This document shows positions 19,112 through 27,922 of a DNA stretch of 64,000 nucleotides, one piece after another (position 1 is the stretch's first letter; every line of letters begins with the position of its first letter). The stretch is from Mucilaginibacter sp. SMC90 (GTDB taxonomy: Bacteria; Bacteroidota; Bacteroidia; Sphingobacteriales; Sphingobacteriaceae), in assembly GCF_022811725.1 (NCBI RefSeq), contig NZ_CP094527.1, forward strand, positions 1,488,001-1,552,000. Reading direction: 5' to 3'. Both the position numbers and the translations under genes were made by a program. Under the pieces are notes generated by a model. The model did not search any database. It was not told where the DNA came from and saw only the letters and a list, made by a program, of their open reading frames with translations.

Positions 19112-19971
19112 TGAGCCTGTCAAAGGCTTGCAGGTTGTTTGGGATCAGCCGTCAGGGCTATTATCAAAAGCAGCAGCGCATAGAAAAGCGTTTAAAAGAA
19201 CTTAGCCAGGTAAAAGCGGATGTGATTAAAGAACGAATCCATTTGCCCAGGTTGGGTACGCGTAAGCTTTATCATCGTTTAGGTAAACAGATCAGAAGCA
19301 AGGGAATAAAGATAGGCAGAGATGCTTTATTCGATTTTCTGCGTTCGGAACATATGCTGATCAAACCAAAGCACTCTTATCATAAAACGACGAACTCCAA
19401 GCACTGGTTACATAAGTATCCTAACTTACTTAAACACAGGAAAGCGGCAACGAGGCCTAACGAAGTATGGGTAAGCGATATTACTTATATCGACACTAAA
19501 GCAGAGACCGCATATCTTAGCTTGATCACTGATGCTTATTCAAGAAAGATCGTAGGATATCATCTGCATCATAGCTTGCACACAGATGGTGTGGCTGCTG
19601 CCATGCAAATGGCTGTCAGACATGAGCAGATCAAAGCGCCATTGATACATCATTCGGATAGAGGTTTGCAATATTGCTCAGCACAATATCAGCAGTTGTT
19701 GGCCAAACATCAGATTACCCCATCTATGACGGATGGATATGATTGCTATCAGAATGCTTTGGCAGAACGCATCAACGGCATTATTAAAAACGAGTTCCTG
19801 GTGGTTAAACCAGCAGATATACAGCAGGCAAGGGTAATGATTGCAGAAGCTATTAAACTTTATAACTGTCGAAGGCCTCATTTGGCTTTAAATTATCAAA
19901 CACCACAATTTGTACATCAACAAAAAATCCTTGCTGGTATCGACCAACAAGGACTATCTTTAAATCATTAA
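19111..19971 (+). CDS. IS3-family transposase OrfB (DDE integrase core)
   Basis: Catalytic part of the transposase, 286 aa from the GTG, though the real product is probably the OrfAB fusion made by frameshifting. The DDE residues are visible: Asp in WVSDITYIDT, Asp in LIHHSDRGLQY, and Glu in QNALAERINGIIKNEFL, followed by the typical CRRPHLALNYQTP tail. An HTH_21 segment opens the protein (LIVSLSKACRLFGISRQGYY region). No internal stops. Confidence 0.93.
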   Translation: MSLSKACRLFGISRQGYYQKQQRIEKRLKELSQVKADVIKERIHLPRLGTRKLYHRLGKQIRSKGIKIGRDALFDFLRSEHMLIKPKHSYHKTTNSKHWLHKYPNLLKHRKAATRPNEVWVSDITYIDTKAETAYLSLITDAYSRKIVGYHLHHSLHTDGVAAAMQMAVRHEQIKAPLIHHSDRGLQYCSAQYQQLLAKHQITPSMTDGYDCYQNALAERINGIIKNEFLVVKPADIQQARVMIAEAIKLYNCRRPHLALNYQTPQFVHQQKILAGIDQQGLSLNH

Positions 19972-20014
19972 TTTCTGTCAACCTATTTTAGGACGACTCA
20001 TCTTGTTGTGAAAA

Positions 20015-21673
20015 TTATCTTGCTTTAAAAGGTTTAGCCTTTTTAACCGGATAATGAGGTTTGCCATTAGGGTTAATTTCAGGCGCACCTACCAGGGTCA
20101 TGGCGCAACGGAAACCAATTTCTGCACTTGCCTCGTCCTGGTCCATGAATCGGCGTGTTGCAGGGTTTAACCAAAAAGCCATATCATTCCATGACCCGCC
20201 TTTGTACACTTTTGAATGGTCATTAACCAGCGTCGTAGTGCCGTAAAGGGCCTTATTAACTTCATCCTTTTCGCCCCTTGCATCAGGAGTGTAAGCCTTG
20301 CCCGAGTTTTTAGGTAATAATGAATCAACCGGAAGCGAGCCAGTTTGTGTAGTTGCAAGAGGTGCATTTGGATTGGCGCTTTGTGCAGCTGTAGTTTGCT
20401 GTTGTAAGGCCAAAAGTTCGCTGTATTTTAATTTTTTATTGGAATGCGCAGGATCTTTGATTGGTTTGCCATATTTATCTTTGGCGTAAAGGCCTTTGGT
20501 TGGATCTGCCATACGTTTATTTGAGAACTCGTTACCACGGAAAGGGTTAAAGTCTTCAAACTCTTCAAATGATGTTTGACGATACGTATCGGCAACCCAT
20601 TCGTTTACGTTACCAGCCATGTTGTATAAGCCAAAATCATTAGGTGCATATGAACGTACCGGAGCAGTAATATCTGCCTTATCGTTCAGGTAGCCGCCTA
20701 CACCGGCGTTGTCACCGCTGCCACGTTTAAAATTGGCCATGATCAAACCGCGTGTTTTGCTTTTTGCCGAACGCACGCCTAATCCATTCCAGGTATATAT
20801 TTTACCATCGTCGATGTTTTCAAACTGGGTATTTCCTGCAAGGGCCAGGGCTGCATATTCCCATTCGGCTTCTGATGGCAAACGGTAAGCTTGTTTCAGG
20901 ATACCATCTTCCATACGTACCGGCCTAACAGCTTTACCGCCTTTACCGGTGCCTGCCTGTGCGTTGGGGCTCAGGTTAGGCATCATCTTTTTACCGTCTA
21001 TCCCGGCTCCGGTCATTTGACCGTTTAAATAAATATCTGTGTTAAATGGCTGTCCGTTGGCTGCAACACCTGCATCGCCGCCGCCGCCTTTTTTACCCTG
21101 ATCTTTCCAGGCTACCAATTTCCCGGTTTCACGTAAAATATTTTCGTTGGTACGGTCGGTACGCCATGCGCAATAAGCCTGTGCCTGATCCCAGGTTACA
21201 CCAACAACCGGGTAATCCTGAAAAGCCGGGTGGCGCAAATAGTTATCTACATAAGGCTCATTATATGATAATGGATGGCGCCAAACTAAGGTATCTGGTA
21301 CTGCGTTGTAATATAATTCGCGGTCCTGTGGGAAAGTAATATTTATCCAGTGCAGGTAGTCAAGCCAGTCCTGATTTGATACTTCGGTTTCGTCCATGTA
21401 AAAAGAAGGTACGGTAACCCTGCGGCGCACATTGTTATAATCGTAAGTGATGTCCTGATCTGCACTGCCGCCCATAACAAAGGTACCACCTTCAATAGGT
21501 ACTAATCCAGGCCCCGGAGAGGGGTGACTTTGCCTGAAACGTTCGTAACCGCCGTTATTTTTATCATTATAAGTTATACCCGTTTTTTGCGATTGCTCAC
21601 GTTTACTGCAGCTGCTCAGCACGGCCCCTATAGCCAACAATCCCAGAGCAGTTTTAGTAAAAAGTATTTTCAT
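20015..21673 (-). CDS. gldJ: Gliding motility lipoprotein GldJ-like (FGE/SUMF1 fold)
   Basis: 552-aa lipoprotein with lipobox ending at Cys 22 (AIGAVLSSCSKRE). After an N-terminal stretch TGITYNDKNNGGYERF typical of GldJ, the body is a formylglycine-generating-enzyme-like domain: PIEGGTFVMGG, MDETEVSNQDWLDYL, YRLPSEAEWEYAA, NMAGNVNEWVAD and GGSWND. GldJ supports the type IX secretion/gliding apparatus and has no known enzyme activity. A closely related paralogue, GldK, is the main alternative; the divergent porV next door fits gldJ. Its stop is 14 bp from the right end of the IS, so its natural terminator may be displaced. Confidence 0.85.
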   Translation of the reverse strand: MKILFTKTALGLLAIGAVLSSCSKREQSQKTGITYNDKNNGGYERFRQSHPSPGPGLVPIEGGTFVMGGSADQDITYDYNNVRRRVTVPSFYMDETEVSNQDWLDYLHWINITFPQDRELYYNAVPDTLVWRHPLSYNEPYVDNYLRHPAFQDYPVVGVTWDQAQAYCAWRTDRTNENILRETGKLVAWKDQGKKGGGGDAGVAANGQPFNTDIYLNGQMTGAGIDGKKMMPNLSPNAQAGTGKGGKAVRPVRMEDGILKQAYRLPSEAEWEYAALALAGNTQFENIDDGKIYTWNGLGVRSAKSKTRGLIMANFKRGSGDNAGVGGYLNDKADITAPVRSYAPNDFGLYNMAGNVNEWVADTYRQTSFEEFEDFNPFRGNEFSNKRMADPTKGLYAKDKYGKPIKDPAHSNKKLKYSELLALQQQTTAAQSANPNAPLATTQTGSLPVDSLLPKNSGKAYTPDARGEKDEVNKALYGTTTLVNDHSKVYKGGSWNDMAFWLNPATRRFMDQDEASAEIGFRCAMTLVGAPEINPNGKPHYPVKKAKPFKAR

Positions 21674-21914
21674 ATTTTTACAGTTATATTAAGTGGTAAA
21701 TTTATAAAAAAATGGATACAGTGCTTATGCCAATGAACCATTATTTAGAAATAAATAGTACAGTTATCGGGTGTTTTAACGAAAAATTGATGAAATTAGT
21801 TGCGTCGATTTAAATTTTTGATTTAACTTTCAACAAAAGGTGTGGGCTTGAAAATGCAAATAAGTCGTAGTTCCATCTTATAAAATACAAAATGCTATAA
21901 CCTAACTCCTACAA

Positions 21915-23084
21915 ATGAAGTTTTTTACATTTCGAGGCCTTGCTATTATTACCCCATTATTATTACCAATTGTTGCTGCCGCGCAAACAAATCCTAACGG
22001 GAGTAGTGTCAATGCAATTCCTACCGAAGTCCCTTTTTTAAATATTTCACCAGATTCACGCTCGGGGGCTATGGGGGATGCTGGCGTAGCGTTGTCGCCG
22101 GATGTAAATGCAAATTTCTGGAACCCGTCAAAACTTGCATTCCTGGAAAGCAATGACGCATTATCGGTATCATATAGCCCGTGGTTAAGGCACCTTGTGC
22201 CGGACATCAGCTTATCATATCTTAGTTATGCCCACAAAATTGACGAGAGAAATACGATAGGCGCTTCGCTAAGGTATTTTAATTATGGCTCTATTCAGCT
22301 TACCGACGATAATACGAACGATCAGGGAACATATACACCTAACGAATACTCACTTGACGTTTCATTTGCCCGTAAGTTTGGTGATAATTTTTCATTAGGC
22401 TTAACTGCACGGTACATTCACTCCAATATATCAAGTATTTCGTTTGCTACCGGTTCAAGCCAGGCTGCTAAAGCGGGTAATGCCGTTGCTGCCGACGTTT
22501 CACTGTATTATACAGCACCGTATGGAGATGGCAATCTTTTTGCCTTTGGTACGCACATATCAAATATTGGTACAAAAATCAGTTACAGTGATGTTGGTAA
22601 TAAGTATTTTTTACCTGCCAACTTAAAAATAGGGGTGGCTAATACCTGGCAGCTGGACGAAACTAACGAGTTTACAGCAACTTTTGACATTAATAAATTG
22701 CTTGTACCCACGCCTCCCCCGCGCGATGAGGATGGTAAGATCATAAAAGGGAAAGACGATAATGTATCGGTTCCTGCAGGCCTTTTTCAGTCGTTTGGTG
22801 ATGCACCGGGTGGTTTTAGTGAGGAGTTGAAAGAGATCAGTTTTTCGCCGGGTGTAGAATACTGGTATAATAAACAGTTTGCGGTAAGGGCAGGCTATTT
22901 TTACGAAAATCCTAACAAAGGCGACAGGCATTACCTTACCATGGGGATAGGGTTTAAATACAATATTTTTGATTTTGATTTTTCATACCTGGCAGCCAGC
23001 CAGCAAAATAGTGCCCTGGCCAATACTTTGCGCTTCACATTGTCGGCAAATTTTGGCGGTACAACAAATGCTTCAAAAAGATAA
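21915..23084 (+). CDS. porV: Type IX secretion outer membrane protein PorV
   Basis: 389-aa outer-membrane protein of the FadL-like barrel type that shuttles type IX secretion cargo from the translocon to the attachment complex. Signal peptide 1-22 ends at AAAQT. The family signature PFLNISPDSRSGAMGDAGVA and NANFWNPSKLAF is present, followed by repeated barrel strands to an aromatic C terminus. It is divergent from gldJ with a 241-bp shared upstream region, and its stop overlaps the ispF start by one base. Confidence 0.92.
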   Translation: MKFFTFRGLAIITPLLLPIVAAAQTNPNGSSVNAIPTEVPFLNISPDSRSGAMGDAGVALSPDVNANFWNPSKLAFLESNDALSVSYSPWLRHLVPDISLSYLSYAHKIDERNTIGASLRYFNYGSIQLTDDNTNDQGTYTPNEYSLDVSFARKFGDNFSLGLTARYIHSNISSISFATGSSQAAKAGNAVAADVSLYYTAPYGDGNLFAFGTHISNIGTKISYSDVGNKYFLPANLKIGVANTWQLDETNEFTATFDINKLLVPTPPPRDEDGKIIKGKDDNVSVPAGLFQSFGDAPGGFSEELKEISFSPGVEYWYNKQFAVRAGYFYENPNKGDRHYLTMGIGFKYNIFDFDFSYLAASQQNSALANTLRFTLSANFGGTTNASKR

Positions 23085-23566
23085 TGGGTAAAATTAAGGT
23101 AGGTTTTGGGTTTGATGTACACCAGTTAAAAGAAAATCACCCGTTTGTTTTGGGCGGAGTTAGGCTTGAACACCACGCAGGTGCTTTTGGCCATTCAGAT
23201 GCCGATGTGTTGTTACACGCTATTTGTGATGCCTTGCTTGGTGCTGCAAACCTGCGCGACATAGGTTTTCATTTTTCAAATAAAGATGATCGCTGGAAGG
23301 GGATTAGCAGTTTGATCCTGTTGCAGCATGTTGTGGGCCTGATAAAAGAAAAAGGTTTTGTTATCGGTAATATTGATGCTATGGTTTGCCTTGAGGCTCC
23401 AAAGATCAATCCTCATATCCCCGCAATGAAAACCTATATTGCTGAAGCAGCAGGCATCAGTGAGGAAGATATTTCCATTAAAGCTACTACCAACGAGCAA
23501 ATGGGATTTATAGGTCGTGAAGAAGGTGTTGTAGCTTATGCAGTGTGCTTAATTGAAAGGGAATAA
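23084..23566 (+). CDS. ispF: 2-C-methyl-D-erythritol 2,4-cyclodiphosphate synthase
   Basis: Fifth step of the non-mevalonate isoprenoid pathway, 160 aa. Metal ligands are in GFGFDVHQL (Asp and His) and HSDADVLLHA (His). The later DIGFHFSNKDDRWKG and KATTNEQMGFIGREEG also match. The start ATG shares a base with the porV stop (TAATG), so the two are translationally coupled although unrelated in function. Confidence 0.97.
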   Translation: MGKIKVGFGFDVHQLKENHPFVLGGVRLEHHAGAFGHSDADVLLHAICDALLGAANLRDIGFHFSNKDDRWKGISSLILLQHVVGLIKEKGFVIGNIDAMVCLEAPKINPHIPAMKTYIAEAAGISEEDISIKATTNEQMGFIGREEGVVAYAVCLIERE

Positions 23567-23708
23567 TTATAGCCGCTTATTGCAATAACCGGCCGGGCAT
23601 CAGAATTTGTACAATGTGCAGATCGTAGCTGATTATAAAAGAAAAATCCTCTTAATCTCATAAATCTAATAAATCCCGGTTAAGGCAACTATTTGATTGT
23701 TTTAGCAT

Positions 23709-23716
23709 TAACTTTG
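23709..23716 (+). promoter_or_regulatory. Candidate -7 box (TAACTTTG) for the ferredoxin gene
   Basis: Matches TAnnTTTG 34 bp before the ATG at 23750. An upstream TTTG at 23692-23695 is closer than the usual -33 spacing, so only the -7 box is supported. Confidence 0.4.
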
Positions 23717-23749
23717 CTATTTGTTAACGCAATTTTAATAAATAGCATC

Positions 23750-24010
23750 ATGAGCAAATTTACCATACCTGATAAAGTGCTGTACGTTTGTGTAGGCAGT
23801 AAATGTGGAAAGCGTGGCGGTAAAGACATGTACAAGCTTGCCAAATCATATATCAAACATCACCATGGCCGTGAAGAACTGGAGGTTATTGAAACTGAAT
23901 GTACAGACAGGTGTAAATACGCCCCGGTGTGCAGTATTCAGCCCGGAAATACGTGGCTAAAAGAGTATCATCCAAAAGAGGTTTTGAAGCTGATGGATCT
24001 GATAGATTAA
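23750..24010 (+). CDS. Thioredoxin-like 2Fe-2S ferredoxin
   Basis: 86-aa small redox protein of the thioredoxin-like 2Fe-2S ferredoxin group. Four ligand cysteines are arranged as VCVGSKCGKRGG and ECTDRCKYAPVC, the usual C-x4-5-C and C-x3-C-type pairs. It lacks the neighbouring hydrogenase or NuoE-type domains of longer relatives, so its partner is unknown. I start at ATG 23750; a TTG at 23693 would add 19 hydrophobic residues overlapping the promoter box. Confidence 0.85.
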   Translation: MSKFTIPDKVLYVCVGSKCGKRGGKDMYKLAKSYIKHHHGREELEVIETECTDRCKYAPVCSIQPGNTWLKEYHPKEVLKLMDLID

Positions 24011-24030
24011 GAGATCTCAGATAAAGCATT

Positions 24031-24150
24031 GTCATTTCGACGAACAGCGAGAGTTGTGAGCAAAGGGGGAGGAGAAATCATACGCATTGCAATAAATATG
24101 CAAGGCCTATAAGATATAAGATTTCTCACTCGTTCCTCGTATCTAAATGA
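24031..24150. repeat. GTCATTTCGACGAA palindromic repeat
   Basis: Begins GTCATTTCGACGAAC and contains inverted GAGAAATC (near 24071) and GATTTCTC (near 24120), ending with GTTCCTCGTATCTAAATGA. It is a second intergenic palindrome family, distinct from the GTCATTGCGAG type, seen once in this window. Confidence 0.65.
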
Positions 24151-24161
24151 AAATAGGCAAT

Positions 24162-24205
24162 AATAAAAAAGGTCCTTTTGCATTGCAAAAGGACCTTTTT
24201 TATTA
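24162..24205. terminator. Bidirectional terminator between ferredoxin and ferritin
   Basis: Near-perfect hairpin AAAAAAGGTCCTTTTGC with GCAAAAGGACCTTTTTT around a four-base loop, with A run on one side and T run on the other. It sits between convergent genes and should stop both. Confidence 0.9.
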
Positions 24206-24236
24206 TCCCTGTCTTTGGAGAGGGCAGGGTGAGGTT

Positions 24237-24767
24237 TTAAGCTTCGCTATCATATTTTATCTGACCAACATGCTTGTCGATCTGCCACCTGCCGGTGCCT
24301 TCTTCGCCAATCACTTCGAATAGTTCGAGGGCACGACGGGCTTTGTATTCTTCCTCGCGTTGTTCTTTCAGGAACCAGTTTAGGAACTCCATAGTAACAA
24401 AATCCTGCTCTTTCATGCAACGGGCATAAATGTTTTTGATTGAGTTAGTTACGCTGATCTCCTGGTCAAGGGCCTCTTCAAACACTTCGCGGAACGAGTT
24501 AAACTCCTGTTTAATGCCGGTTACCTCTGGTGATACAGCGTTGCCGCCCATATCAAGGATATATTTATAAAATTTTAGCTGGTGATGGCGTTCTTCATCT
24601 GCTTGTTTGAAAAAATATTCTGATGAAAAATCATAACCATTACGGTTGCACCATGACGCCATGGCTAAATATACTGATGAAGAAAATGCTTCTTTCTTAA
24701 CTTGCTGGTTCAAAAGCGATTCGATATCAGATGATATGAGGCTTTTTATGCGGAGTAGGTCTTTCAT
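24237..24767 (-). CDS. ftnA: Non-heme ferritin
   Basis: 176-aa ferritin subunit that oxidises Fe(II) and stores it in a 24-mer shell. Ferroxidase-site residues are visible in the four-helix bundle: a Glu in VKKEAFSSSVYLAMASWC, the pair in EYFFKQADEERHHQLKFY, and EFLNWFLKEQREEE with the later Glu and Gln. Length and pattern match bacterial FtnA. The start ATG at 24767 is followed upstream by 131 bp of AT-rich DNA containing a direct repeat that may be regulatory. Confidence 0.95.
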   Translation of the reverse strand: MKDLLRIKSLISSDIESLLNQQVKKEAFSSSVYLAMASWCNRNGYDFSSEYFFKQADEERHHQLKFYKYILDMGGNAVSPEVTGIKQEFNSFREVFEEALDQEISVTNSIKNIYARCMKEQDFVTMEFLNWFLKEQREEEYKARRALELFEVIGEEGTGRWQIDKHVGQIKYDSEA

Positions 24768-24870
24768 GACTTTATTAAATTAAGCGTTATATGCGTTATT
24801 GCGGAAATTATAATGCAATAATAATGCAGTTAAAGCATATTAGTTTAATTTAAAATCAATATGAAATTAA

Positions 24871-24907
24871 TCTAAATTATATTGAGAATTGGTCTAAATT
24901 ACAGTGA
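24871..24907. promoter_or_regulatory. 22-bp-spaced direct repeat upstream of ferritin
   Basis: TCTAAATTATATTGAG (24871-24886) and TCTAAATTACAGTGAG (24893-24908) differ at two or three positions and are spaced 22 bp, about two helical turns. They lie 105-140 bp upstream of the ferritin start; the second overlaps the end of the neighbouring ORF. A regulator site is possible but unproven. Confidence 0.35.
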
Positions 24908-25258
24908 GTTACTGAAAAGGCGGTCGTGAATAATATGGTTGAGTTCCAGCATTACAAAAGTGCCTTCTAACAAGTCTTTCAGGTTGATGATCTGGGCCAG
25001 TGAAAGTACATAACAATGATCGCAGGCGCAGATAAAAATGATCTCCACATCGGGATCGGTAGTTGTGTTAAGTAGTTTTTGCTCAATATCAATGGCGTAA
25101 ACTGCCTTGCGTAATTTCAGAAAATTACGGTGATCAAACCGTGCAACTTTACCGGCGAAGTCTACATACCAGCAACGCTCCGCATCGCACTGGTAAACTG
25201 CACCTGTTTTGGTGCTGAAAACATCGGTCCATAAAGTTAGTTCTGTGGTCGCAATCAT
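24899..25258 (-). CDS. Hypothetical protein with Cys pairs (possibly DUF6686-like)
   Basis: 119-aa soluble protein of unknown function. Visible features: TLWTDVFSTKTGAVYQCDAE followed by RCWYVDF, and CACDHCYVLSL. The pattern of a short ligand-like Cys set before an aromatic strand recalls small Bacteroidota domains such as DUF6686, but I am not sure. It is on the same strand as ferritin, 131 bp upstream. I use ATG 25258; a TTG at 25294 would add 12 residues. Confidence 0.6.
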   Translation of the reverse strand: MIATTELTLWTDVFSTKTGAVYQCDAERCWYVDFAGKVARFDHRNFLKLRKAVYAIDIEQKLLNTTTDPDVEIIFICACDHCYVLSLAQIINLKDLLEGTFVMLELNHIIHDRLFSNSL

Positions 25259-25392
25259 ATAACGGATACAAATATTGGTATTATTTGTAATCAATCCAAA
25301 TAAAGATAGAAAAAAAATATTACAACTTTTGGGGAGTGAGAGCTTTAGTTGTATTTAACTGACATTGGCCCGCTCAATTGCCGCGGGTGGCT

Positions 25393-25835
25393 GTTACTTT
25401 TGTCTTGACACAAAAGTAACCAAAAAGTCAAGTCGGCAGGGAGGCTTCTTTGCCGCACTGTCCAGCCCACTCATCCTGCGCCGGCCTTTGCCCTGCAAAG
25501 CGGGCAGAACCACGGGCTGCAATTATTTTGCCCCGCTTCGCGCACTCATTGCCCTCGCTTCTGCAAAAACTTGCTATGCCCCTCCAATTGCACAGGCCAC
25601 CATTGTTCTGCCCGTTTTCGCCCGAAGCTTACCTGCCGACGGGAAAGGAAAGAAGCAAGACAGTTAGAGTCAAGAAACAAGACAATAAAGTTTAATAAAG
25701 TACAAAAGCTGTTATAACCTCCAAAACAAAAGCGCGTCGGCCCGACAAAAAAGCGGGCCTGGGAGTATGGCCTGCGGGTGGAAGCATTTTTTTGTCTTGA
25801 TTTTTTGGTTACTTTTTCATCAAGGAAAAAGTAAC
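25393..25835. repeat. GC-rich non-coding island with 40-bp inverted ends
   Basis: The left end (25393-25432) and the reverse complement of the right end (25796-25835) agree at 34 of 40 positions. Each end is itself a hairpin: GTTACTTTTGTC pairs with its own continuation ACAAAAGTAAC. Between them lies about 360 bp of DNA much richer in G and C than the flanks (rich in GCCCGC and GCCGG). Short ORFs inside (25365-25667, 25450-25695) are overlapping and Pro/Ala/Cys-rich and not credible genes. This looks like a MITE-type or structured-RNA repeat. Confidence 0.75.
25652..25684 (+). repeat. Degenerate CAAGA tandem inside the GC island
   Basis: Units close to AAGCAAGACAGTTAGAGTC then AAGAAACAAGAC. 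A very similar run occurs at 49715-49748, in a different context. Confidence 0.6.
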
Positions 25836-25950
25836 TGGCCCCGCCCGGCCAAGAGGGCGACGATGTAGGTTATAAAACCACGAGGTTTGTTGGAATACAA
25901 TACCAATTAACTTATCTGTAACTTTTTCATACAAGCAATTAATTTTATTA

Positions 25951-25958
25951 TAAATTTG
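25951..25958 (+). promoter_or_regulatory. Candidate -7 box (TAAATTTG) for the GH13 gene
   Basis: TAAATTTG fits TAnnTTTG and lies 57 bp before the start at 26015, leaving a typical short leader. No good -33 TTTG is present. Confidence 0.4.
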
Positions 25959-26014
25959 AAACGCGGTTAAGGGCTTGTCCCTAATCAACCAATTATCCTT
26001 TTATCATTTTTTAT

Positions 26015-27877
26015 ATGAGAAAAACCTTACTATCCACCTTATGCTGCTTGTTGGCTGCTTTGGGTGTAAAGGCACAAACGCCTGCACTTGAGCGAGTTGA
26101 GCCTATGTCGTGGTGGGTTGGCATGAGCAATCCAAACCTGCAGTTGGTGGTTCATGGCAGCAACATCGCATCGCGCAGCGTATCCTTAAGCTATCCAGGT
26201 GTTAAGCTTAAAGCAGTGCATAAAGTTGAAAATTCAAATTATTTATTTGTCGACCTGCAAATTTTTTCATCGGCTATTCCGGGAACGTTCCCGATAAAAT
26301 TTAAAAAAGCGGGCGAGAAAGATATTACCTATAGCTATACGCTTAATAAACGCGACAAGGCTGCAGGCAGGACGCAGGGGGTTACAAGCAAAGACCTGAT
26401 CTATTTGATTATGCCCGACAGGTTTAGCAACGGTGACGCTGCTAACGACTCATTCAATAACCTTCGTGAGCAGGGTATTCACCGCGATTCGATGTTCAGC
26501 CGTCATGGGGGAGATTTGCAGGGGATCATGAACCACCTCGATTATCTGAAAAACTTAGGTGTTACCGCTATCTGGCTTACTCCCGAAATTGAAAACGATG
26601 AGCCGCACGCTTCATACCACGGTTACGCGGTTACCGATTACTATAAGATAGACTCCCGTTACGGCACCAATGATCTTTATAAAAAGTTTGTTGAAAAATG
26701 CCACAGCATGGGCTTAAAGGTTATAAAAGACCTTGTGCATAACCACGCCGGCACCGAAGGCTACCTGATACAGGACATGCCAATGAAAAGCTGGGTACAC
26801 CAATGGCCAAAATACACCAAATCAAACTTCCGCGATGCGGCGGTGATGGATCCCCATGCTTCACCAATGGACCGCAAGCTGATGCAGGATGGCTGGTTTG
26901 ACCATCGCATGGCCGATCTTAACCAGAATAATGTTTACGTGCAAAACTATCTTACCCAAAACCATATCTGGTGGGTGGAGTATGCCGGTATTGATGGTTT
27001 CAGGTTGGATACCTATCCTTATAATGAGCCTGTGTATATGGCCAAATGGGCCAAAGATGTTAAAGCCGAGTTTCCTAAACTTTCCATATTTGGCGAAACG
27101 CTGGTATGGTCGGCAGCTAATCAGGCATTTTTTACACAGGGTAATACCGTTAACCGCGGCTTTGATACCCAACTGCCCGGCGTTACCGACGGCGTGTTGA
27201 AAGACGCTATTTACGAAGCCATCAACGGTAAAGATGGATGGACAGACGGTGTTGGCCGTTTATACTCTGTAGTAGCACAAGACTTTTTGTACCAGGATGC
27301 TACCCGCAACACCATCTTCATGGATAACCACGATATGAGTCGTTTACTATCTATGGTGGGCGAAGATATTCCAAAGTACAAATCTGCCATGGCTATGCTG
27401 CTTACCATGCGCGGCGTACCGCAAATGTATTATGGCGATGAGATCCTGATGAAAAACTACTCTAATCCGGATGGCTTGGTGCGCGAGGATTTTCCGGGTG
27501 GCTGGGCCGGCGATAAGCAAAATAAGTTTACAGCCGAAGGCCGCGATAAAAAGGAGAATGATGCCTTTAGCTATGTTAGCAAATTGGCCAATTACCGCAA
27601 AGGTACTACAGCCTTGCAAACAGGTAAAATGATGCAGTTTGTTCCGGAAAATGGCATCTATGTTTATTTCAGATACGATGCTCAAAAAACAGTGATGATC
27701 ATGTTCAATAGCGGCGAAAAAGACCAGGAAACCACAACTTCAAGGTATTTTGAGCGTATTGGCGATGCTAAAAAAGCAAGGAATGTACTAACTGATGAGA
27801 TGATTGGTCTGGATAAAGTAACGATACCCGCCAAGACAACTTTAGTGTTAGAATTAATACCCGGTGTTACTCATTAA
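26015..27877 (+). CDS. Periplasmic GH13 neopullulanase/cyclomaltodextrinase (SusA-like)
   Basis: 620-aa exported alpha-glucan hydrolase. Signal peptide 1-20 ends at VKAQ. An N-terminal beta-sandwich (residues 25-115) precedes the GH13 barrel with LIYLIMPDRFSNGD, GGDLQGIMNHLDYLKNLGV and KDLVHNHAG. Catalytic residues: Asp 332 (GFRLDTYPY), Glu 361 (FGETLVW) and Asp 440 (FMDNHDMSR). The domain order fits neopullulanases that cut pullulan, cyclodextrins or maltodextrins in the periplasm. It heads a cluster with beta-phosphoglucomutase 45 bp downstream. Confidence 0.93.
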   Translation: MRKTLLSTLCCLLAALGVKAQTPALERVEPMSWWVGMSNPNLQLVVHGSNIASRSVSLSYPGVKLKAVHKVENSNYLFVDLQIFSSAIPGTFPIKFKKAGEKDITYSYTLNKRDKAAGRTQGVTSKDLIYLIMPDRFSNGDAANDSFNNLREQGIHRDSMFSRHGGDLQGIMNHLDYLKNLGVTAIWLTPEIENDEPHASYHGYAVTDYYKIDSRYGTNDLYKKFVEKCHSMGLKVIKDLVHNHAGTEGYLIQDMPMKSWVHQWPKYTKSNFRDAAVMDPHASPMDRKLMQDGWFDHRMADLNQNNVYVQNYLTQNHIWWVEYAGIDGFRLDTYPYNEPVYMAKWAKDVKAEFPKLSIFGETLVWSAANQAFFTQGNTVNRGFDTQLPGVTDGVLKDAIYEAINGKDGWTDGVGRLYSVVAQDFLYQDATRNTIFMDNHDMSRLLSMVGEDIPKYKSAMAMLLTMRGVPQMYYGDEILMKNYSNPDGLVREDFPGGWAGDKQNKFTAEGRDKKENDAFSYVSKLANYRKGTTALQTGKMMQFVPENGIYVYFRYDAQKTVMIMFNSGEKDQETTTSRYFERIGDAKKARNVLTDEMIGLDKVTIPAKTTLVLELIPGVTH

Positions 27878-27922
27878 AATAATATCTTAGGAGACTAATT
27901 CCCTGTGTTTTACCCCGAAAAA

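Larger units (their letters stand above)
18679..20000 (+). mobile_element. Complete IS3-family insertion sequence, 1322 bp
   Basis: Imperfect 26-bp terminal inverted repeats: left end begins TGTCGCGTCCTGAAATA at 18679, and the right end read inward begins TGAGTCGTCCTAAAATA at 20000; 20 of 26 positions agree and both continue into GTTGACA. Both tips are TG/CA as in IS3. The flanks give a 3-bp direct repeat TCT (18676-18678 and 20001-20003), the usual IS3 target duplication. Two overlapping ORFs encode OrfA and OrfB with a slippery site between them. All parts look intact, so it may be active. Confidence 0.9.

Noticed and set aside
25365..25695. Two overlapping ORFs (100 and 81 aa) in the GC-rich island
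   Set aside because: They are Cys/Pro/Ala-rich, overlap in different frames, and fall in a repeat with inverted ends; GC content alone explains the open frames.
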